From Phragmitibacter flavus (GTDB lineage: Bacteria > Verrucomicrobiota > Verrucomicrobiia > Verrucomicrobiales > Verrucomicrobiaceae), in contig NZ_VAUV01000012.1 of the NCBI RefSeq assembly GCF_005780165.1, forward strand, positions 124,001 to 188,000: DNA of 64,000 nucleotides. Reading direction: 5' to 3'. The position numbers were made by a program, and so were the translations under genes. The notes below the pieces were generated by a model, which made no database searches, was not told the origin of the DNA, and worked only from the letters and a program-made list of their open reading frames with translations. Positions 8,771-16,300 of this stretch are shown piece by piece (positions within the stretch are counted from its first letter, which is position 1; each line of letters begins with the position of its first letter).

Positions 8771-9914
8771 ACAGGGAGATTTTTTGGCGTTGGAGAGGGG
8801 CTTGGTCGAGGTTGGTTGCGGTGGCCATGATGGCTTCGGTGAGCGATTGCCAGTCTTGATCGGTGGTGTTCCAACCACTGCTGATGCGAATGACGCGGCG
8901 CATTTCGTCGGGAGTGGCTCCGAGGGCACCAAGAACGACGGAAGAGCCATCGTGTCCGGCACTACAAGCGGAGCCGGTGGAGATGGCGAGGCCGCGATCG
9001 CTGAGTCGGGCAAGCCATTTGCGGTTGTCGTGACGAGGAAGGATGAGCATGGAGGTGTTCCAGAGTCGTGGGGCGTTTTGGCCGATGACGCGGGTGCCGG
9101 GAAGTGCAGTGAGAAGATCCTTTTCAAAGGTGTCGCGCTGAGTGGGCGAGGCGGTGGGGAGGTTTTCATTCCATGCGATGAGGGCAGCGAGCATCGCGGC
9201 GATGGCGGGATAGTTTTCGGTGCCGGCACGGCGTCCTTCTTCCTGGGGGCCGCCGGTGAGAAAGTTGGGTCGTTCGTTTTCATCACGGAGAACGAGAAAG
9301 CCGATGCCTTTGGGGCCACCGAATTTATGGGCGCTGCCGGTGAGGTAGTCGCATTCGCCGAGGTGATCGGAGGGAAGTTTTCCAAGCCACTGGGAGGCGT
9401 CGCAGTGGAACGGGATGTGTTGCTCGCGACAGGCGGCGGCCATCTCGCGCCAGGGGTGCAGGGTGCCGCTTTCGTTGCTGGCGGCCATCGCGGTGATGAG
9501 AGTCCAGGGTTGGGTGGTGAGTTGCTGGTTGAAGGTGGTGAGGTCGAGGGTGCTGTCGGCGAGTGTGGGGATGAGGTGGATGGTTTTGGCAAAATGGCGG
9601 TGAAGGGGTTCGCGGACGCTGGGGTGCTCGATGCTGGAGCTGAGGATGGAGGAGTTGGCGCTGCGTCGTGAAAAGTAGTGGAAGAGCGTGTTGTTGGATT
9701 CGGTGGCTCCGGAGGTGAAAAGAATGCGTTCGGGGTCGGTGTTGAGGATGTCGGCGAGTTGTTCGCGGGCTTTTTCAAGGTGGTGTTTCACCGACGCGGC
9801 TTCGCGATAGAGGCTGGAGGGGTTGTGCCAGGATTGATCGGAGGCAAGCAGCCAGGCTTCGCGTGCAGCGGGATGCAGCGGGGTGGTGGCGTTGTGGTCG
9901 AAGTAAGCGGGCAT
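8769..9914 (-). CDS. Cysteine desulfurase (NifS/IscS family)
   Basis: 381 aa PLP enzyme that removes sulfur from cysteine to form an enzyme persulfide for Fe-S clusters, tRNA thiolation or molybdopterin maturation. The N-terminus YFDHNATTPLHP is typical. PLP-binding features include SSSIEHPSV and the lysine in TGSAHKFGGPKG. The persulfide cysteine lies in ISTGSACSAGHDGS. No scaffold or suf/isc partner is adjacent. The fdhD gene upstream on the same strand needs persulfide from a desulfurase of this kind, so a functional link is possible. The ATG is 4 bp downstream of the stop of a small membrane protein gene. Confidence 0.94.
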   Translation of the reverse strand: MPAYFDHNATTPLHPAAREAWLLASDQSWHNPSSLYREAASVKHHLEKAREQLADILNTDPERILFTSGATESNNTLFHYFSRRSANSSILSSSIEHPSVREPLHRHFAKTIHLIPTLADSTLDLTTFNQQLTTQPWTLITAMAASNESGTLHPWREMAAACREQHIPFHCDASQWLGKLPSDHLGECDYLTGSAHKFGGPKGIGFLVLRDENERPNFLTGGPQEEGRRAGTENYPAIAAMLAALIAWNENLPTASPTQRDTFEKDLLTALPGTRVIGQNAPRLWNTSMLILPRHDNRKWLARLSDRGLAISTGSACSAGHDGSSVVLGALGATPDEMRRVIRISSGWNTTDQDWQSLTEAIMATATNLDQAPLQRQKISL

Positions 9915-9918
9915 GGGG

Positions 9919-10188
9919 TTAGCGGGACCGAGGTTCAGTGAGAAAAAGGTGTGCGAAGAGCAATCCGGAAGCGAACACTCCTAACACTGCAAGAAATAGA
10001 GATCGCAACGCCCATGAATAAGCCATAGGAACAGCTTCTTGGGTGCCGCTCAAGAGCCTGACGATTGGGATGAAAATAGTCTCGATTCCACCGAATTGAT
10101 GCGCAACGCCAATGGTAGTGATCGTCACCAAACTAGCAAGGAGTGTGATGCTTGCTAGAATTGTTTCCTGTCGGCGATAGGGTGGCAT
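9919..10188 (-). CDS. Small two-TM membrane protein, unknown
   Basis: 89 aa with hydrophobic segments near residues 11-30 and 60-80 and a short polar end (TEPRSR). No family is recognised. It sits between fdhD and the cysteine desulfurase, ending 4 bp before the latter. Base use differs from both neighbours: the line 9961-10020 has 17 C and 11 G on the + strand, against the strong G excess elsewhere, and A+T is higher. This suggests a recent insertion or a non-native small gene. That it is a gene at all is supported only by an intact frame and plausible membrane topology. Confidence 0.5.
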   Translation of the reverse strand: MPPYRRQETILASITLLASLVTITTIGVAHQFGGIETIFIPIVRLLSGTQEAVPMAYSWALRSLFLAVLGVFASGLLFAHLFLTEPRSR

Positions 10189-10236
10189 AGTGCTTAAGGT
10201 TACGGGTTAGAGAATCCTTACGTCGGCTGCTACGCG

Positions 10237-11052
10237 CTACGATTGGATGCGTTGGGGATGGGTGTAGATGTTCATTTTGTTGCCGCGGAGGAAGCCGATG
10301 AGGGTTTGATGGGCGGACTGGGCGAATTCAACGGCGAGGCTGCTGGGGGCGGAGACGGCGGCGATGAGAGGGATGTTGGCGGCAAGGGCTTTTTGAATGA
10401 TTTCGAAGGAGACCCGGCCGCTGACCATGAGGAGATGATTGTTTAAGGGAAGGAGATTGTGGCGGAGGGCGTGGCCGAGGACTTTGTCGAGGGCATTGTG
10501 GCGTCCGACGTCTTCGCGCAGGACGATCAGATTACCTTCAAGATCAAAGAGGGCGCTGGCGTGGAGGCCGCCGGTTTGGGTGAAGGTGTCCTGTGCTTGT
10601 CGCAGCTTGTCGGGCAGGTTGCGGATGATGCTGGCGGGAATTTGCCAGTCGGCGGTGACGGGCGGGAAGATTTGGAAGATGGAGTCAATGGTGGCTTTGC
10701 CGCAGAGGCCGCAGCTGCTGCTGGTGAAGACGTGTCGGGTGAGGTTATCCCAGTTGATGGAGGTATTGTTGGAAAGGAGGGCTTCGACGACGTTGCCTTT
10801 GCTTTCGCCTTCAGCGTTGCTTGGACAGACGGAGAGTTCGAAGAGGTCGGTGGACTTTTTGATGATGCCCTCGGTGAGGAGGAAGCCGGCGGCGAGGTCT
10901 TCGTCGTGACCGGGGGTGCGCATGATGACGGCAAGAGCGCGGCCTTCGAGACGCAGTTCAAGGGGTTCTTCGGTAGCGACCCAATCGGGTTCGGTGGCGT
11001 GATGCTGGTCGTTGAGGAAACGATCTACGGTGACGGAGATGGCGGGTGACAT
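10237..11052 (-). CDS. fdhD: Formate dehydrogenase accessory sulfurtransferase FdhD
   Basis: 271 aa. FdhD transfers sulfur from a cysteine desulfurase to the molybdenum (bis-MGD) cofactor of formate dehydrogenase, which activates it. The two-cysteine sulfur-relay motif is visible as SSSCGLCGKA with Cys114 and Cys117. Other family signatures are EEPLELRLEG, RTPGHDEDLAAGFLLTEG and REDVGRHNALDKVLG. It overlaps mobA by 28 bp (11025-11052), so translation is likely coupled. No formate dehydrogenase structural gene is in the window, so its client must be encoded elsewhere. Confidence 0.96.
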   Translation of the reverse strand: MSPAISVTVDRFLNDQHHATEPDWVATEEPLELRLEGRALAVIMRTPGHDEDLAAGFLLTEGIIKKSTDLFELSVCPSNAEGESKGNVVEALLSNNTSINWDNLTRHVFTSSSCGLCGKATIDSIFQIFPPVTADWQIPASIIRNLPDKLRQAQDTFTQTGGLHASALFDLEGNLIVLREDVGRHNALDKVLGHALRHNLLPLNNHLLMVSGRVSFEIIQKALAANIPLIAAVSAPSSLAVEFAQSAHQTLIGFLRGNKMNIYTHPQRIQS

Positions 11053-11600
11053 GAGGGCAGATCGGAGGGGTGATTGAGATTGAGGAAAGTTGGCTTTTGG
11101 TTATCGGTCAAGGTTTGGGTATGAAGCAAGCCGAGGTCGATGGCTTGTTGGGCGAAGGTTTGAAGTCGGGTGTGGTTTGCGAGGAGAGAGAGGACGGTGG
11201 ACGGGTAGAACGCGCAGAGAGGTTCGTAGCCTCGATCGGATTTAAAAATGATTCCGTTGGGGTTAATGAGCATCGATTGAAGGAGGTCGATACTGATGTG
11301 GGGCATGTCGACGGCGAGAACAAGAAGGGGGAGGGGGGCGGCGACTTCGATGCAGCGTGCAATGGCGGGGAGAGGACCCAGGTCTTCGATGGGATCGTGA
11401 AGGATGAGTGCGTCGGGGGAGGCGATGAGTTGGTTTTGGCGGCAGCTGATGAGGAGTTTTTGAGGGTTGAGGGAGCGAAGTTTGGCGAGTTGGTGTTGCC
11501 AGAGGGGTTGGTCGTCCCAAGGAATGAAGGCTTTGTCATGGCCCATGCGGCGTGACAAACCTCCGGCAATCAGGGCGGCGGCGAAAGGGACGTTGGGCAT
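11025..11600 (-). CDS. mobA: Molybdenum cofactor guanylyltransferase
   Basis: 191 aa. It links GMP to molybdopterin to form the MGD cofactor of DMSO-reductase-family enzymes such as formate dehydrogenase. The nucleotide-binding motif ALIAGGLSRRMGHDKA is at the N-terminus, followed by the acidic metal site in VLAVDMPHIS and DPIEDLGPLPAI. The gene lies 9 bp downstream of the MOSC gene and overlaps fdhD, so MOSC-mobA-fdhD reads as one operon for maturing a molybdenum enzyme. Confidence 0.93.
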   Translation of the reverse strand: MPNVPFAAALIAGGLSRRMGHDKAFIPWDDQPLWQHQLAKLRSLNPQKLLISCRQNQLIASPDALILHDPIEDLGPLPAIARCIEVAAPLPLLVLAVDMPHISIDLLQSMLINPNGIIFKSDRGYEPLCAFYPSTVLSLLANHTRLQTFAQQAIDLGLLHTQTLTDNQKPTFLNLNHPSDLPSCHPPSPSP

Positions 11601-11609
11601 GGGTTATCG

Positions 11610-12068
11610 TTAAATCTTCGAACGCAATACGCCGTCGGTGAGAATGCGGGCGCGGAGTCCGCCGTGGCCTCGAAGGGCGGATTCGGTGCCATCGGCGAAG
11701 GCTTGGTTCATCCAATAACAGGGTTTCGCTTCTTCGGTGCCTTGGAAGGTGATGCCTTGCACATCGAATTCTCTGCCGATGAGGTGATTGAGATCGATGC
11801 CACGAACGAGGATGTTGCGGCGGAAGACGGAGGGGGGGTGGTCGTGAATAGAAAATTGGTGGCAGAGGCGCTCATAAGTTTCCATGGAGAAGAAGGTGAC
11901 CTGGCCTTTATAGTTCTCCTTGTAGTCGAAAAAGCGGTCGCCGATGATGCCTTTGCCTGCGATGAGTTCAATCTGGTCGACTTCGACCATGGGGGTGTCT
12001 CCTGCGGGTTGGCCGTGGTGGCCGAAGTAGTTGTGCGCAGGAGAAATGTAGAGGTGTTCGATGGTCAT
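11610..12068 (-). CDS. MOSC domain protein
   Basis: About 152 aa from the ATG at 12068 (MTIEHLYISPAHNYFGHHG). An ATG at 12146 would add 26 residues without domain homology. The MOSC fold is indicated by GIIGDRFFDYKENYKGQVTFFS, RRNILVRGIDLNHLIG and the conserved cysteine in EEAKPCYWMN, followed by GHGGLRARILTDG. MOSC domains occur in molybdenum cofactor sulfurases and in small proteins that handle sulfur or the cofactor. Being first in an operon with mobA and fdhD supports a role in cofactor delivery or sulfuration. Confidence 0.88.
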   Translation of the reverse strand: MTIEHLYISPAHNYFGHHGQPAGDTPMVEVDQIELIAGKGIIGDRFFDYKENYKGQVTFFSMETYERLCHQFSIHDHPPSVFRRNILVRGIDLNHLIGREFDVQGITFQGTEEAKPCYWMNQAFADGTESALRGHGGLRARILTDGVLRSKI

Positions 12069-12159
12069 TACTTGATCCCGACGGGGGGGAGGTTCTTGTG
12101 GCAGCAACAGGGGATACGAGTTGCACGCCAAAGGAGGATCGATCAAGCGCGGATGGCCA

Positions 12160-13257
12160 TCAAATGCCTTTGACGGGCTTTGACTTGATGAGCCATTTGA
12201 TTCTGCTGCTGTGCTTTGAGGAGGTGCTCATGAGCGCAGGGAGGATGGCGTTGCGACTTTCGATACCGAGTTTGGAAAAAATGTGTTCGAGGTGTCGTTT
12301 GACGGTGTGAAGGCTGATGCCGGTGATGAGTGCGATGTCGGTATTGGTCTTGCCCATGGCGACCCACTCAGCGATTTCGCGTTCGCGGTCGGAGAGGCGG
12401 GGACGTGTGGAGGAGGCGTCCTTTATCTGGAAGAGGAGGCGGTGTTGATGGCTGGAGGGATTGGGAAGGCAATGAAGGAGGATGGACCTGCCTGCGGCAG
12501 GGCTGGCAATGGGAAGGGGGGAGCGCGGTTGTTGAGAGGTGACGGGGCGAAGTTGGGTGGTGAACCAGTGGTGCCAGGCGGTGGGGAGTTGCGAGGAAAA
12601 GGGGAGTTTGAGCTGGTGGAAGAGGGAAGGAGTCTGGTGACAGTGGTGGATGATTTTGCCGTGGTCGTTGCAGATGAGCCATGGGTTGCTGCCGCCAATG
12701 ATGGAGTCGGAGTAAATGGGGTGTGAGGGGCGGTCGAGGAGGAGTTGCTGATAGCGCTGGCGCAGGTGAGGGGCAAACAGGTTAAGGAGGGCGCGTTCGT
12801 CGGATTTGTAGCGGGTTTTGCGGGCAACATGGAGGAGGCCTGCGGTGGTTGACTGGGGGCCAAAATAGTTGATGGATAAGTCGTGGTGAAGACCGAGTGG
12901 GTCGCAGAAGGTTTGGCAGATGACGCTGCTTTCAAATCTCTTGGGGGGGATGAGATCCTGAAGGCCAACCGGGCATTGGGCATGAAGATAGGATCCGTTC
13001 AAAAAACACGGTTCGTCAAAAAACTTCGGGACGTAGGCTGCGGAGTTGACGAAAATATGATCGCAGGGTTCGCTCAAGACGCTGTCCATGCGTTTGGTGA
13101 TGGTGTTGTAAACGCCGAGTCCGGCAAGTTCGAAGGCAATGAGGGGGCGCAGCAGTTCGAAGATTTTGGATGGGAAGGTGTGGAGGTCGAGTGGCTCATG
13201 GAGTTGCAAAACGGCATGATTTAATGCGCTGATCTGCTTGTAGGAAAGGCTCGCCAT
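12160..13257 (-). CDS. LuxR-family transcriptional regulator
   Basis: 365 aa from the ATG at 13257; an in-frame ATG at 13314 would add 19 residues. The C-terminal LuxR/GerE helix-turn-helix covers about residues 288-345 (LSDREREIAEWVAMGKTNTD, then ISLHTVKRHLEHIFSKLGI). The roughly 280-residue N-terminal part looks like a GAF-type sensing domain, with no response-regulator receiver motif, so any signal is probably a small molecule or redox state. It is divergent from the autotransporter gene, and an 18-bp dyad lies between them. Upstream of the MOSC-mobA-fdhD group on the same strand, it may control either side. Confidence 0.88.
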   Translation of the reverse strand: MASLSYKQISALNHAVLQLHEPLDLHTFPSKIFELLRPLIAFELAGLGVYNTITKRMDSVLSEPCDHIFVNSAAYVPKFFDEPCFLNGSYLHAQCPVGLQDLIPPKRFESSVICQTFCDPLGLHHDLSINYFGPQSTTAGLLHVARKTRYKSDERALLNLFAPHLRQRYQQLLLDRPSHPIYSDSIIGGSNPWLICNDHGKIIHHCHQTPSLFHQLKLPFSSQLPTAWHHWFTTQLRPVTSQQPRSPLPIASPAAGRSILLHCLPNPSSHQHRLLFQIKDASSTRPRLSDREREIAEWVAMGKTNTDIALITGISLHTVKRHLEHIFSKLGIESRNAILPALMSTSSKHSSRIKWLIKSKPVKGI

Positions 13258-13312
13258 ATTAGCTTTGCTTATCAAGAAATAGCGGAAATTTGGCGCTGCT
13301 GTCAAGATGCAC

Positions 13313-13330
13313 ATAGGTCTAGTGACCTAT
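13313..13330. promoter_or_regulatory. 18-bp dyad in luxR/autotransporter divergent promoter
   Basis: ATAGGTCTAGTGACCTAT has perfect 7-base arms (ATAGGTC/GACCTAT) around a 4-base centre. It lies 34 bp ahead of the autotransporter start and 56 bp ahead of the LuxR-type regulator start. Length and symmetry match operators bound by LuxR-family dimers, so it is a good candidate for autoregulation and control of the autotransporter. Binding is inferred. Confidence 0.5.
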
Positions 13331-13363
13331 TTCATTGTTTGGTCCCGCAGGCGATAAAGGGAA

Positions 13364-16300
13364 ATGATGAAACGCACACGATTCGGTCAGGCGGGCGGGG
13401 TGGTTCTGGTTGCTGGCGAGATGCATTCTAAAAACCGGAGCACGGAGGAGGTGCCTCATGAAGCGGAGGTCAGGGTGAATCGCGAGCAGGGACGCAGCCG
13501 GTGGATTCTGTGTCTGGTGATGCCGATTGCTTTGGGATTGCTGGCCCACGGGATGGCGAGTGGCCAGTCGGTTTGGAATGCGGGGTCGGCGGATTGGTTT
13601 GTTGGGACAAACTGGACGCCGAACGGCGTTCCTGCGCTGGGTGATTCGGTGACCATTGACAACGGTGGTATGGCAATGATTGGAGCTGTGGGTGCTGAGG
13701 CGGGAACGACTTTTGTGGATGATGGACAGATTTTGGTCAGTGCAGGCGGGGGATTGACGACCAACGGGGTGACTTTTCTGGGCAATGTGGCCGACTTGAC
13801 GGGGGTGCTGGTAGTGAATGGGGCGGGAGCAAACTGGAAAGGTGCGGGGATCTATGTGGCGAGGGAAGGGAATGGAGTTTTTCAGGTTTCGGATGGCGGG
13901 ACGGCGGAGAATTTTTTTGTGGCGATCGCGGATTCATCTGACTCTTTTGGAACGGCGATTGTGACAGGGGCGGGATCGACGTGGACAACGTTGTCGGTCG
14001 AGGTGGGGCAGGGTGGGGAGGGGCGGCTGAATATTGAAAACGGGGGGGTGATGACGTCAGATGCGTCGGTGGTGGAGACGAGGATCGGGTATGGTGATGG
14101 ATCGAAGGGAACGGTGCTGGTTGATGGTCCGGGTTCCAACTGGACGATCAATGGTGGACCGATGATCCTTGCGGATCGTGGGGAGGCTTTGATGACGGTG
14201 AGCAACACGGCGACGGTGATTGTGGATGGCGAAGTTTTTATTGGCCTGCGGACTGGCAACCAGAGTGAGGGGAATGGGGTGTTGGATGTGGAGAGCGGGG
14301 GAATGTTTACGAGTGGGGCGGGGATCACGATTGGTGGGGATGATGTGGTGAATGGGACGACGGGCGGGGATGGGGAGATGAGAGTGACGGATGCCGGGAA
14401 GGTGGTGTCTGGCGGCGCGAGTTTTATCGGGCGTTCGGAAGACTCGGTGGGGTTTGTGCAGGTGTCGGGGGTGGGATCGTCCTGGGTATTGGGTGGTGGG
14501 GGTGGGGCTTTGACGATTGGGGAGGAAGGCCGGGGAGTGTTGTCGGTGGACAACGAGGGTCTGGTGCGGAGTGGGTCAACGACATTGGGTGGGGAGTTGG
14601 GCGCGATTGGCAGTGGGTTTGTGACGGGAGCCGGGTCATTGTGGGAGGTGTCGGGCGCGCTTGTATTGGGCGATGGGGGGCATGGGATTTTCAACGTTGT
14701 GGAGGGGGCGAAGTTGACGGCAGCTTCGGGTTTGTTTGGGGCGCAGGTGGGGTCCGAGGCTTATGGAAAGGTGAGTGATGCGGGGTCGCGGTTGGAGATT
14801 GCAGGGAATTTGGTGGTGGCTGAGTTGAGCGCTATGGCGGGATTGGAGGCGATGGACGGGGGGGGGGTGTCCGTGGGGATGAATCTGGGGATTGGAAATG
14901 GGGCGGGCAGCGACGGATATATGTTTTTGTCGGGGCAGGCTACGGAGGGTCAGGTGGCAGGCACGGCAACGATTGGACGGCAGGGGAATGGCCGGTTCAC
15001 CATTGGGACAGGCGCAAGGTTGACGACTGGGTCGGCGATCATGGGTGAGTTGGATGGTTTTTCCAGAGGAATCATGGTGGGAGAGGGGGCTGAATGGGTG
15101 GTGAACGGCGACATGGTGTTGAGCGATGTGAACAGTGAGGCACAGTTGGTGCTTTTGGATGGTGCAGAAGTTTCGACCACTGGATTTGCAGTAATCGGGA
15201 GGGGAGCAGATTCCGATGGCTTGGTGAGGGTAGAAGGACTGAATTCGGAGTGGACGATTGGAGGTTACCTCGGTGTGGGTGATGCCGGAGTTGGGCAGTT
15301 GAATGTTAAAGATGGGGGATTTGTCAGCGCGGCGGGGACGACTGTTGGCGTGCAAGCGGGAGGAGATGGAGGAATACTGGTGCAGGGAGCGACTTCATCA
15401 ATGGAGGTCACCGATTTGACCGTTGGTTTGGCGGGTGCGGGAGAGGTGTCGATTGTTGACGAGGCCGCGATGGCGGCGAGTGGCAATGTGCTGGTGGGGG
15501 GCGATGCGTTGGGTGAGGGGACATTGATGGTAGCCAACGGAGGCACTTTTTCGAGTGCATCAATGGTGGTGGCTAACGCGGCTGGAAGCACAGGTGAGGT
15601 GGTGATTGGGGACGGTCTTGCTCCTGGTGTCATTGACACACCGGTCATTACTGGTGGGGCGGGAGACGCTTCGGTGACCTTTAATCACAATTCCGCTGGG
15701 TATGTTTTTGATCCGTTGTTGACGGGAAATCTCGATGTGTTTTTTGAGTCGACTGGAACCACCATTTTTGATAATGCGAACACTTATGTCGGGTCGACAA
15801 CCGTGGCCAGTGGTCAGGTGGTGACACTGAACAGCAATGCATTTGGAACCGGTCCCTTGTTGTTGAATGGCGGGGTGCTGGCACCGCAGGGATTGTTGCA
15901 GGTGGACTCGTCGGTGTGGAGTGGCGGTCAGTTGTTTTTGACTCCGGCGATTGGAGACCAGCTTCAGGTGGTGCAGAGTTTTAATAATGGAGGTGGTGGA
16001 GAATTTTTGATTGGGGTTCCGGGGCTTGAATTGACGACTTATGATTTGGTGACGTTTGCGACCAGTGATTTTACCGAGGACCAGTTGAGTGCGGTGTTTG
16101 ACATCCAGAATGTGGAGTTCGACTACGATTTATTGCTCACACCGGACCGGGTGCAGTTGACAATTTTGGGAGCGACAGCGACGGGTGAAATTCTACAAAA
16201 CAGTGCGCCGGTGCTGATCCCTACGTTTGCGGATTTCATTGTGAACGGGCAGGTTCGGACGGGGGAGTTGGATGAGAATAACACGATTCGTTCGCTCATC

